Positions 32,758 to 42,407 of a DNA stretch of 64,000 nt are shown here, piece by piece. The stretch comes from Kondoa malvinella (lineage: Eukaryota; Basidiomycota; Agaricostilbomycetes; Agaricostilbales; Kondoaceae). Positions within the stretch are counted from its first letter, which is position 1. Each line of letters starts with the position of its first letter. Both the position numbers and the translations under genes were made by a program. The notes under the pieces are model-generated. The model was not told the DNA's origin and searched no databases. It saw only the letters and a program-made list of their open reading frames with translations. Location: positions 498,609 to 562,608 of the forward strand of contig BCIM01000005.1 in NCBI GenBank assembly GCA_039545315.1. The letters are read 5' to 3'.

Positions 32758-33661
32758 CTATACTGGTACAACATGACATCTGCACACACGCGTCAGCCTC
32801 GAGCGATCAAAAGTAGTATGACCACTCACCCAAGCAAACCTCTACCCTCCCATTTCCGCGGTATCAACACCAACTCCTTTTGCTGCCCATTCCTTTTGAC
32901 TATCAACTTGATCTCACTATCCTCTTTCGAAGCGAGGAAAGGCGGCAATGCTCTTAATCGATCGTTGTTGGCTGATGTAAGATGACCGAATTTGAGTATT
33001 TGGTCTTCCGGTAGCAGGCCCTGTGTGAGGCGTCAGAAAGAAATCACAGGGGAAGAGAAGAACGAACAGCTTCAGCAGCAGGTGAGTGTTCAGCAACGCT
33101 ATTCACCTTTGCCCACGCTTCAAGACTTTCTTCTACCGATATCACAGAAGAAGAAGAAGGAACAGAAGGTTCATTCGACGCTTCCGGATTTGCATGCACT
33201 TCCTCCAAAGCTTTTGCCAATTGCTCCGATTTCGCTTTCAAGTCGTTTCGTAATCTGATGATTTTCGCTCGGGCTGAACGGACAATAGCGACGTCTATAT
33301 CTGCTCGTGGGAAACCCTGCTGATATTTAGCGCGAGTGTACACAGCTGGAGAAGGGGACTCACTTGTCGGTCGATCAATTCGGTAGAGAAGTCTGCGTTT
33401 TGCTGTCAAACGTATAAGAAGGGTACAAGAAATGTAAGATCATAGCTTACGCCGCGTAGGATATCAATGTATTCGCCTATCTCGTCTTCTATCTCTCGTT
33501 TTTGCTATATCACACTTTCAGCTGACGACATGATGGGCTGAGAGATTAGAACTCACTAGTGATAAAGCTAAAGCATGCTCTCTCGGAGTAAGCTTTTCAG
33601 TTGAATGCGACGAGCCGTTCACACGAGGTGCTGTGCGGCCTGTTGGTAGATGGATGTCCAT
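32758..33661 (-). CDS. NAS2: 26S proteasome assembly chaperone Nas2/p27 (PSMD9)
   Basis: Assembly chaperone for the proteasome base that holds Rpt5 until 20S docking, by family knowledge. Start MDIHLPTGRTAPRVNG at 33661. Exons read LTPREHALALS, QKREIEDEIGEYIDILRG, NADFSTELIDRQ, then GFPRADIDVAIVRSARAKII and RLRNDLKAKSEQLAKALEEV, the diagnostic helical N-domain. After a Ser/Glu linker (SVISVEESLEAWAKV) comes the PDZ-like C-domain: LRALPPFLASKEDSEIKLIV, KRNGKKELVLIPRKWEGRGL, then LGCHVVPV and stop TAG at 32758-32760. The last intron is placed in the codon of the final Gly (GTGAGT...GTGCAG). About six exons code for about 215 residues. It is divergent from VMA3 across 232 bases. Joint control of two ATP-linked complexes is possible but unproven. 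Confidence 0.93.
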
Positions 33662-33893
33662 GATGCTTGCCACGTAGTGATTTCTTGAGCTCAAGTCTTC
33701 GGTTCTAGCTCTAGAACGGCTGAGTAGCTGCTGCTTTGAGATCTTTGGCTGTATATGACGGTCGCTGTCGGTGTTTGAGCCGACCTCGACCCGTTTGACA
33801 GAGAGCACGGAAGGCGAAGTGAGAGCGAGACGACCAGTTGTCCCTTTGCTCCAGCGTACACGCAACCCCTTCTCGCCCCTAAACAGTAGCATC

Positions 33894-35105
33894 ATGTCTG
33901 AAATCTCTGTAAGTTCCCACCGCAGCGAACACGCGCAAAAGGGAAAGCAGCGAATTGACCTGCGATGGTGTTCGACGTAGGACCTCTGCCCGCCCTCGGC
34001 ACCCTTCTTTGGCGCAATGGGCTGCGCTTCAGCCATCATTTTCACCTGTATCGGTGCCAGGTGAGGTCTCGAGTCGCAGAAAAAGGAGATCGTATACTGA
34101 TCCGTGCGCGGTCTTGCTCTAGTTATGGAACTTCTAAAGCTGGTGTACGCTATTCTCTGATATCGCTGAGGAGTGTCAGGGTAATTAGTTTGTGATGTTG
34201 GGTTGAATAGGTTGGTATTTCAGCAATGGGTGTGCTCAGACCAGATTTGGTGCGTCAAAGCGTTTGTTAGCTGCCTAGGGGTTGCTAACCGACTCTCTTA
34301 CTGCGCACAGATGATGAAGTGCATGATTCCCGGTCAGTAACTGCTCTCTCGCTATTGGGAAGATGATCTGACAAAGTGTGGCGGTCAAAAGTCGTCATGG
34401 CTGGTATCATTGCTGTGAGTGACTGAAAGTCGTAATTAAGCTGAGCTCAATTCCGGATTTCTGTATCACAGATTTGTACGCCTAAGTCAACTTGACAAGC
34501 TACATGAAGCTAACATCTGAACGCAGACGGATTGGTCGTATCGGTGCTCATTGCCGGTAAACGTGAGCCCTTTATCACGTAGAGGTCTCGTCTACTATTC
34601 TGACCATGATCGCAGTCGAATCACCTATGCCCCTCTTCAACGGTTTCATTCAACTCGGCGCTGGTCTATCGGTCGGTCTCGCCGGTCTTGCTGCTGGTTT
34701 CGCAGTCGGTATTGCTGGTAACGCTGGTGTGAGAGGAACAGGTAGGATTGAACCTTGAGTGTCTGTCATCGGAATGATCTGATAGAGACTGTTTCGCCCT
34801 ACAGCCCAGCAGCCAAGGTTGTTCGTCGGCATGATTTTGATCCTCAGTACGTCTTTGTGTCGCATGTGCCTTGTTTCCAGTGTTGACAAAGCTCAACTGT
34901 ACAGTTTTCGCCGAAGTGTGAGTTTGACAAGCGCATTCGCCTTACAAACGGCTGAGCTCGATGTCCATTCGTAGTTTGGGTCTTTACGGTCTCATCGTTG
35001 CGCTGATCATGAACGTACGTGTTTAACATCCTTGTACAGTCTCAGCTGCTAAAATCGGCAATATAGACGAAAGCCCAAGAAGCTTCCTCTTGCTACATCA
35101 ACTAG
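33894..35105 (+). CDS. VMA3: V-type H+-ATPase proteolipid subunit c, 13 exons
   Basis: Four-TM c-ring proteolipid of the vacuolar proton pump, about 165 residues. Start MSEIS at 33894, then [159 protein letters not shown]. The ion-binding Glu lies in IFAEVLGLYG. Each slice is a separate exon or part of one. Exon 7 (34472-34475) is only four bases, ATTT, and exon 11 is 13 bases. Without the four-base exon the frame is lost. Vma3 fits better than Vma11 because of the short N-terminus. All introns are 50-60 bases GT-AG, about one per 13 codons. Confidence 0.96.
34472..34475 (+). other. VMA3: Four-base micro-exon (ATTT) of VMA3
   Basis: It lies between intron 34415-34471 (57 bases, GTGAGT...CACAG) and intron 34476-34526 (51 bases, GTACGC...CGCAG). 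It supplies the Ile codon and the first base of the Tyr codon in the invariant GIIAIYGL segment. Skipping it shifts the frame. Confidence 0.85.
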
Positions 35106-35862
35106 ATTTTCGCTTCTTCAAAGTAAACGAAAAGGCGTAGCACGTATGATCACGGAAGGAAAGGATGGAAGCATGTGTGTGAAAACACGTAGATGGCCTC
35201 ACAGCACCTGTGTTGGCATTTTTGATTTCGATGAACCCTTTTGCATTTCTCTTTCTATTGTCTGTGCTCGCTTGTGCTGGAGCAGATGTGTACCGATCTG
35301 CTAGCGATTCGCTTGGAAGCCATTCCGACTTCATGTTGACGGAATACTGAATTCACTCGGTCACCGTTAGACCGCCATCCTGCAAAAGATCGCTTGCCTT
35401 ACTTGGCCTACGATGGCTCTTGTCCGTATAACATGGAATACCATCTGTTCCTTTACCTTGTATGCCGCCTGTTTGCATTTCTGGCCGATGAATTTCTGCG
35501 TTGTTTAGTCAATCTGCCTGCAGACACCCTGTACTTCCTCTGCGAATGTCCTGCATAGGAGAGCGCATGCATGCTGTAGGGCTTTGTAGCCGACAGCATG
35601 TGAGTCCAGTCTTACTTGTCTGCCGGATCGGGTGACTTCAACAGTCTTCTTGCGACAGAATCGCATGGCATTGTCCATTTCTGGTCATTCCCTCTCATTA
35701 ATAAGTAGCTATCAATGTTCTGCCGAAATGTTCTCGCTTCTTCAGATGAGGGTTTCTTTGCTCGTCTGCCTCGATGTTGTTTTCTGTCTGGAAGCCTTTC
35801 CATCCATTCTGTGATGACTCTTTGCTCCGTGACTGTTGTATTGCAAGATCAAAGGACAAGCC
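35106..35862. other. Intergenic between VMA3 and the second seven-TM gene
   Basis: About 760 bases. A minus-strand frame of 78 codons at 35098-35334 shows no domain and begins next to the VMA3 stop. Nothing else was supported. The promoter of the seven-TM gene should lie in the right part. Confidence 0.4.
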
Positions 35863-37683
35863 ATGAGCGTCGCCAATGTATTTGGCCAGCTGATGAAGGA
35901 GATTTCAGCCTTGCCAGCAGAGATGAACCCTTATCTTTACTTGTGAGTTTCGTTTCTGTGTATACGATAGACAATCGCTGAGAACTCCGCACAGAGCCGA
36001 TAGCATTCATGCGCGAGTCTACTTCAGAGTGCGTAGAGCGGGCCTGTCAAGTGGTCGCCATGTGCTTATTACCTTCACCATGCAGCTTGGAAAAGCTGGA
36101 TTCGGAATGATATACTGCAGTAACATCTTGCTCTTCACCTCAATAATATGCTATGCGAGCGCTATGTGGATTCGCAGTAGGACAGCTGCTGGCTTTTGGC
36201 TGTATAAGCTGGTCGATTCGCCTGGTGGAAGTAAGCTTCTTTTCGCATCGCTAATCGACATGTAGCTGATAGCTCATTCAGAACTCATCACGCCGCATAC
36301 GACCAACTGCTTTTCGATGATCTCTATCATCTATGCTCTGTCGTCAATCATTGGCGACACACTTATGGTCCTATGTTTCCATAAGATTGGCAGAGGCGAT
36401 TCGTATATGTGGTTTTATCCCGTTCGGTGGTCGTGCAGTCTGTCATCTGGTTCGATGAGCCCGTGCCAAATGCTTATCTTTGGCTCGATCAGCTCTCCTG
36501 GCGATTGTCAGCGAGTTACATGGCGTCGCGATCTTTCTTATATCTGTCTCTGGTCCGAGAGCACAAGAGTTGCTTGATCGAATACCAAGATCAGCTGTAT
36601 TCGTGAACGCAGGCTTCTTGTTAGTGTCCTTTGAGCAGTGATTACAGCAAGCTGACTTTGTTAAATAGAGCACTATATCTTATCGTCTGCCTTACGACTT
36701 CAGTGCCATACGCTTTGCAATCGTATTGGCTTTCACGCGGCGTACACGATGTCGACGGGCTAGTCGGCGTCATTAACACGATTGCCAAGGAGTGGCAGCC
36801 TGGCGAAAAGTTGGTATTGAACCGTGCGCTATCTTCCGCTACTTCGACAATACCTGATCCTCTCTCCTTCAGCTCAAATGCTACCGTGGTTGCAGAAGTT
36901 AAATTCTATGACCAACTTCACCAAGGCCGCTATTACGGCTTTCGAATGTCATCTGGCTATGATTCTGGTCGTCACTCTGGTGCGCATATTGGATCGTTCT
37001 GCTTGCCTAGCTGATCAGACCCTCAGCTGTTTCTTCCCATCTGCGCCATATATGCATTTACATTACGAAGACAGCTACAAGGGCTCAAGATTCTGTCTAA
37101 TACCTTGACTACAGAGTCTAGCAAGGAAAGGCAGCTCCGGAGGTCGTATAGGACTATGTGCGTTCTGCTCATATGGCATTTCGACTTTGCAACGTCTGAC
37201 CTGACTTGCAGTGCTATCGAGATGATCCTGGTGCTATTGTGCGCGGTAGCATACTCAGGTATGTATCATTATCTGTTAGGATGCTTTGATCTGAAATAGC
37301 TCGTACAGTGGTCTTGGCCCTGTGGAAGTCCGACTACGATGCAATCATCATAGACTCGAGCCGCATCAGCATTCTCCTCCCGACCTGGTTTTCAGTCTAC
37401 CCTTTCCCTTCCTTTTTCATCAGTATAACTCTGCTCTACCGCGCACTTTCTGCGAACGGATCTCTCGATCAAGGCAAAGCTGGTCATCTTGTAAAGACGT
37501 CGAATGGCAGTAACTCTTCTCGGTCGTTTGGCGGTATGTATCACTTCAGCTGATTCTGCGAAACGGCTAACCCGTTCTTCTGCTACAGCACAAGTAGCAG
37601 CGGATCTGCAAATGATCATTCTGACGACTGCAAACAAGGAGAAGTCGATAGCGGACGATCTGCGGAAGGAGGGTCTGTATTAA
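35863..37683 (+). CDS. Seven-transmembrane orphan protein, copy 2
   Basis: Multi-exon membrane protein of roughly 430 residues, related to the gene at 4491-6267. Start MSVANVFGQLMKEISALPAE, with MNPYLYL matching the NPY region of copy 1. Then PIAFMRESTSECVERACQ, LGKAGFGMIYCSNILLFTSI, AGFWLYKLVDSPGG, LITPHTTNCFSMISIIYALS. Later exons add RALYLIVCLTTSVPYALQSY, a large hydrophilic loop (VINTIAKEWQPGEKLVLNRA), QLRRSYRTM, AIEMILVLLCAVAYS, VVLALWKSDYDAIIIDSSRI and LPTWFSVYPFPSFFISITLL. The tail is hydrophilic, ending DDLRKEGLY at TAA 37681-37683. The GFWLYKL...SPGG segment aligns with GIWLWTG...TPRG of copy 1. One proposed intron (35 bases, before LGKAGFG) is unusually short. GPCR-like topology is possible, but no ligand or G-protein motif was seen. 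The 3' end lies inside a 96-base repeat. Confidence 0.68.
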
Positions 37684-37768
37684 ATCAAGAGGATGTCTAG
37701 GTGTACGGGGTGTACGAGGTCTTGTGGATTTGTTCGAGTATATGTACTCTGTATCATACTGCGCTCAG
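37673..37768 (+). repeat. 96-base dispersed repeat, copy 1
   Basis: Begins GTCTGTATTAAATC, includes the stop codon of the second seven-TM gene, and continues GAGGATGTCTAGGTGTAC... to GCGCTCAG. It matches 40157-40252 over the full 96 bases without gaps, with about a dozen substitutions. No terminal repeats or target duplications were seen, so it looks like a copied gene end rather than a transposon. Confidence 0.88.
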
Positions 37769-38742
37769 AGCTTGAAGCTGGTTAGCCTCACGACTCTTGC
37801 GCGGCATCTCCGCGTCATTTGCTCTGTAGACAACGACTGCCTCATCGAGTGGTCTGGTCTACGACTAAATGATCAACAGCAAAGAAGATGAGAAGAGAAT
37901 GCCGAATTGTGTCCAGACTTCAGAAGCGGACGACAAGTTCAAGTTCAAGTTTCAAGTTTACAAGAGGTGGCCCGCCTTATGCGTGGCACGCTCAGAGCCC
38001 TAGCTACAAGTTCCCGTGGCCCGCTAGCAGTGCTGCAGTGCTCCGTTCACTTTGCCATAAAGCCCTGCCTATCGAGCCAACAAGAGCCCCCTCGTGTTCA
38101 TGTAAGGCTTCAATCTTTGGGACCGAAGCTCTCTAAACCTGACGACTACGCTACAGCTACTAGAGTCGCGCTTATACTGTGTCTGCCTTTACTGTCCTCA
38201 TAATCTCCACCAAAAGCAAGAAAGATGAAATCTCTGAAGCGAGCCATTTTTCTTCTTTCCTATCTGCCTGCATCGTTTGAAGCCCCTGATTGCCACTGTT
38301 TTCCTGGCTCCCTGATGCATCGTCGAAGGAGTGTGTGTACATCAGTTCTTCGCAGGCTGTCCGGCTCTCTGTGCTTCCCGCTCCGCTCCAGCCGTGCAGA
38401 AGCAATACTGCACTAGACTACAGATCTTTACGCTTTCTCATTCAATCCAGATTTGTTCTAGAACTCTCTCGAATATCGGTCACAAGCTCGCTACCTTTCT
38501 ACATCAGAAGGCCGCTTCTGTAAAGCTAGTAGCGAATTGGGTTATTACCGTTCTTGCCCTTCTTCTCTTCCTCCTAATCACCAATTGGTTCTCTATTGGC
38601 CCCTCTGCTTTCTGCACCACGGCCTACCGAATCTGAAGACGCCTAGCTGGTTTAAGCAGACCCATCGCAAATCTTCCTCGTGAGCATCAATTCTAGCCTT
38701 CCGCAGCCTACTCCCGATTGAAGATCATCGATACAGCCTGAC
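37769..38742. other. Intergenic, weak small-ORF signals
   Basis: About 970 bases. Near 37926-37966 the run CAAGTTCAAGTTCAAGTTTC is a short imperfect repeat. A frame at 38225-38416 (MKSLKRAIFLLSYLPASFEA) has a signal-like start. The frame at 38331-38636 holds a hydrophobic run (WVITVLALLLFLLITNWF). Either could belong to a small secreted or membrane protein. I could not build a gene. Confidence 0.3.
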
Positions 38743-39897
38743 ATGGCAGCAAAAGTACAGCTCCAACAACATCATTATCTGACCCAGGAGCCGATCAAAG
38801 TCAAGAATGTCTACTCTACCAGATACGGAAATCATGGCATCGAGGTGAAAGTCCAGAATGTCCGACATCCAAATGGATCCATTCCTAAAGAGATGCAACA
38901 AGAACATCTCAAAGAGCACGGCTATGGTTTTTTTCCTCTTCCCTTCCCAAACACCACCCCCGACCCTGTTCTTAACGATGTAAATCAGTACCCTTTTTGG
39001 TCACCCATGACCAACGGAGCAGCTGTCAGAACAGGCGATCCAAAGAATCCCGTTGCGTGGGATTTCACCAAAGGGAACATCTGGTTCAACGACCACTTGT
39101 ATCCACGCATCTTCAGGTACGCTTCGTATAATCTTCCTATCAGCTACGTATTTAGTGCATCATGGGCAGTGATCTGAAGCTAGCCTATGAGCATGAAGGC
39201 CAAAAAATTTTGGCCCACGGAGTATTGGAAGCCTATCCCAGGTTAAATGATGTAAGCGCAATTGATTGGCCACTGTTCGCCGACCTGCCTTGACGCTTGT
39301 GGACATTTAGGCATCAGGTACTAAAGCCGCGGTTGAGGTTCACGTGGACTTAAATTCAATAGCAAGAGTACAAGCGATAGAGAAAATGTCAGCTTATGAA
39401 TTGGCCAAACATAACCCAGCTCCTCGTGGATTCAAGAATCATTTGTATGTAATAGACAAAGCGATTCTCGTCACACTGACGGTAGTACACAGTGTTGTAT
39501 GCAATCTCTGGACGTCTTACTGGGGCGACTCTCTGCCAGTAGGGGTGATGCATAATGTATGTACCTGTCCTGAAACATGTCCGCATCTCTTTCTGATGAA
39601 AGCTCGATGCAGCCTGACCAGAAATGTTTCGAAATTGATCCCAGGTTCGCGAAATGGCCCCATGCACTCCAGCCTATAGAAGGCGTTCTCGTCAAAACCT
39701 GCTTAGGTCAGACCAAACATGAATTGCTGGCCTTCGAACAGTGGAACAGTGAAAATAACAAAAGGATGTTGCCTCATGTTGCCTTGCCCATTCAGGCTGT
39801 AGGACACCCAGATCATCAGGGTAGGGAGGGCACAAGAGGCAGCGTAGAGGTCCGGGCCTGGGTGGTGTTGCAGAACGGTGCGGTCGAACGTATCTAG
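38743..39897 (+). CDS. Orphan protein, complete five-exon model
   Basis: No family recognised, but the gene model is coherent: five exons, canonical short introns, all phases consistent, about 305 residues. Start MAAKVQLQQHHYLTQEPIKV. Exon 1 continues VYSTRYGNHGIEVKVQNVRH, HLKEHGYGFFPLPFPNTTPD, NDVNQYPFWSPMTNGAAVRT and VAWDFTKGNIWFNDHLYPRI. Exon 2 gives SDLKLAYEHEGQKILAHGVL, EAYPRLND. Exon 3 is ASGTKAAVEVHVDLNSIARV, AYELAKHNPAPRGFKNH. Exon 4 is VVCNLWTSYWGDSLPVGVMH. Exon 5 is FEIDPRFAKWPHALQPIEGV, LVKTCLGQTKHELLAFEQWN, SVEVRAWVVLQNGAVERI. No signal peptide or TM segment is seen. The composition suits a soluble globular, possibly enzymatic, protein. A search with the spliced product is the obvious next step. 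Confidence 0.65.
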
Positions 39898-40156
39898 CTT
39901 CGTAAACTTTATGTTTTCCTTTCTATCGCTTGTACAGAACCATATGCAAATGCCCTCGGCCACACTGTGATAATGCGGTCCTTCTCGCTGGAAGCGTACG
40001 CGAGCTTCTCCTCCTAGACTATGTTTGCAAAAGTGCAATTAACAATGTTTTGCAAACTCAGTTCAGTATCTTCTTGCTCTTACGTCCCTTAAGTAGCCGC
40101 ACTAGCGACTAGGTATGTCGGAGGTTTTCAATTGGAAGTGACGGGAAAGCGATCTG

Positions 40157-40252
40157 GTCTGTACTGAATGAAGAGGATGTCTAGGTGTACAGGGTGTACG
40201 AGGCTTTGTGAATTTGTCTGCGTATTTGTACTCTGTATCACACTGCGCTTAG
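40157..40252 (+). repeat. 96-base dispersed repeat, copy 2
   Basis: Gap-free counterpart of 37673-37768, reading GTCTGTACTGAATG, GAGGATGTCTAGGTGTAC, ... TGCGCTTAG. In this copy the codon corresponding to the seven-TM stop (TAA) reads TGA. I did not find the rest of a seven-TM gene upstream of it. Confidence 0.88.
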
Positions 40253-40896
40253 TTACCAGTATAGCGCGCCGAGTCTGCCATTTCGGAGACACAAGCACAT
40301 TCAGCCCACACACAACAATTGTACAGGGCCACACACATGATGGAATGGAACGCACGCACAAGGTTGTCGCAGCATACACCTTAATATTACTTTGCTTGCC
40401 TGATAGACGGAACAAAGGTTACAAAAGGCTCTTGTAACTATCCCTATCCCATAGTCTTGCAGCCTTCAAGTCGCTTTTTCTGACTAATGCCCGCCTGCCC
40501 TAGCCATTGGCAATCAAAATGCCCGTCTCTCAATGTTGCATCACGGGAGGGCACCTGCCATGTATGCATAGACGCCAAATGGAGCAGTGGAAGTTGAGTA
40601 TCATAGCAGCAATCGAGAGTGCAGGATTGAAAGGTAGAAGGCAACCTTTATTGGCCATGTCATCTGCAAACCAACCGTACGACGTATCCGATATTAGCTG
40701 CAGTCGAACGAGCTATGTGAATAGCTTACTAGGCTACCTTCATCGCTCCGGACGGGGAGGGCAAAGTAGGGCAAATTGCCTTTGAACTTGACTTGGCTTG
40801 AAATGTTACAGAGACAAAGAGCAGCATTACGCTGGGATGAATAGAAGACAAGGGAGCGCCTTGTCTCCGTCAAGACGTCAAGAAGCTTTAGACCTT

Positions 40897-40950
40897 GGAT
40901 TAGGCATTGTCTAGCCTGGATTAGGCATTGCGGATTAGGCATTGTCTAGC
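40897..40950. repeat. Three-copy GGATTAGGCATTG repeat
   Basis: GGATTAGGCATTG occurs at 40897-40909, 40918-40930 and 40932-40944. Copies 1 and 3 are both followed by TCTAGCC. This suggests replication slippage or a decayed tandem array. Confidence 0.85.
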
Positions 40951-41356
40951 CGCAGCCCACAGCTCTTGTGTATACGAGTCTCCCGATGCTCGGCGTGCAC
41001 TTGGCCGTCTGTGGAAGTGATTGCCTTCAAAGTGTGTGCAGGAGCGCGGCCAGTGTATGCGGAGCAAAATCCTTGTGTGCCTGCTTGGTGCTGGGAGGGA
41101 GCCAACAGAAAAGTGCGTGCGTCAGGAAAGTTTGCGTGTGAGAGTTGACAGATTATTGCGAAGCGCAAAAGAAGAGGCGTTTTATCTTTTGAACACTGCG
41201 TTTTGGTCGTTTATTCGTGTGTCACACGCAAGAATTCTGTGTGTTCTGTTCCGATCCATTGTGTTTGTGAGGAGTTTTGGCAGTCCGGGCTTGCCATAAC
41301 CAGCTCACAACCCTCACGCGTCAGTTGCGCGTCATTATAATGTTTGCCCTCAAGCA

Positions 41357-42188
41357 ATGACTGCCTCACTGAGTGTTGCGGAGACTGTCAGCATATGCCA
41401 GGAGCAAGAAAAGCTTCTCGTATTCTCCGAGTTCAGCGAACAGACTGCGTGCGCCTCCCGTTCTTCAGTCCCATCCCAACTCTAAATGGCTGGCAGCTGG
41501 CAAATTGGCTCGATCATCCGCATGCGATTCCTAGCAGACTCTAGCCTGAATGCAGATCGCGATATTGTCATTCAGATCAAGCTCTTCTCTGGCGTCCGTC
41601 TTTTCTTGTCTGGTTCTTCCCTTGTTCATCTCTTTTTCTAGCATGTCCTGTTTGTCGCTGCCGTAGGGATGCACGACCCCTGTCTCACCGGACCAGACAA
41701 CTATGGTGATTCTTTGAGCCAGTCTGTCAGGTCTGAGCTGATTCTACCGCAGAATGGGTCAAGGGTAAAGAAAATGTTGTAAGGCGATTTGGAATGAGCA
41801 GTTTGAGGTATTACAAGAACTGCATCAAGAGGGAGAAGCCTTTCGGAGCAGATAGGTATCTCAGCTGCTGCTGCGGATCCTTGCTAATCTCTGAGTCTTG
41901 CACGGATGGTCTCAAGTCCCGAGTAAGTTTCTCGAAGTTTGTTTCGGGCGCGCTCTAACAGGTAAACAGATACGTTGCAGCTGGCGGTGCATTCCCTATA
42001 CGCATAAAAGGCTTATCAACGGGTCCAATTGGCACAATCATCGTCAGCGGGATGCCTGATACAGCCGATCAGTGCGTTTTGGGCTAGCATGAACGTCTCA
42101 TAGAGCTCACCAGACGGCTAGTCAAATCATTGCAGACTCTCTCGCAGAGTTCCTAGGCCTCGAGGGGCAGATTAAGAGTGTCATGTAA
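41357..42188 (+). CDS. UPF0303 / DUF336 family protein (yeast YBR137W-like)
   Basis: Assembled from short exons, about 170 residues. Start MTASLSVAETVSICQEQEKL at 41357, then LVFSEFSEQTA joins to WQIGSIIRMRFLADSSLNAD, RDIVIQIKLFSG, HVLFVAAVGMHDPCLTGPDN, YEWVKGKENVVRRFGMSSLR, YYKNCIKREKPFGAD, SLARMVSSPE, YVAAGGAFPIRIKGL, GPIGTIIVSGMPDTADH, and IIADSLAEFLGLEGQIKSVM, stop TAA at 42186-42188. Family marks seen are the W-x-I-G start of the core, the GH-x-LF strand, the W-x3-K-x-N-x-V-x-RFG helix, the GGAFPI loop and the V-SG-x-PDTADH end. The fold is shared with heme-binding HbpS proteins. Yeast YBR137W has been connected with tail-anchored protein targeting. Substrate and role here are unknown. 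It converges with the RING gene across 219 bases. Confidence 0.88.
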
Positions 42189-42407
42189 AGAGGATAAATA
42201 GATGTACAATGCAAAGTATGAATGTCTATGCTACATGCCTATTTACAATCAATCTCTACATCTTGCTCTTGCGCTTCATACAGGTGAGGCGTCACTCGTT
42301 GTCACGGTGTCTGACCGAGCTCGCCGTTTGCCTTTCTTTGCTGTGCTTTCGACTGGTTCTGTCAGCACGAAGAGAGAGCAATCAGACAAAGCCGAAAATG
42401 CATTATT

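Larger units (their letters stand above)
39898..41356. other. Longest gene-poor stretch, repeat-bearing
   Basis: About 1.46 kb with no gene I can support. It holds copy 2 of the 96-base repeat, a three-copy 13-base repeat at 40897-40944, and a G/T-rich plus strand between about 41000 and 41290 with many TGTG steps. Open frames overlap on both strands with no domain. It may be the decayed remains of a duplicated gene. Confidence 0.4.

Noticed and set aside
32277..32789. A 170-codon minus-strand frame between BRF1 and NAS2
   Set aside because: It overlaps the NAS2 3' end in another frame and shows no domain.
38225..38636. A small secreted or membrane gene (MKSLKRAIFLLSY... and WVITVLALLLF...)
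   Set aside because: The two frames overlap without a clear splice link, and no motif supports either. Left as a note in the intergenic entry.
37673..40252. A transposon or LTR remnant defined by the two 96-base copies
   Set aside because: Copies are only 96 bases, have no terminal inverted repeats, target duplications or transposase/polymerase frames, and one covers a gene end.
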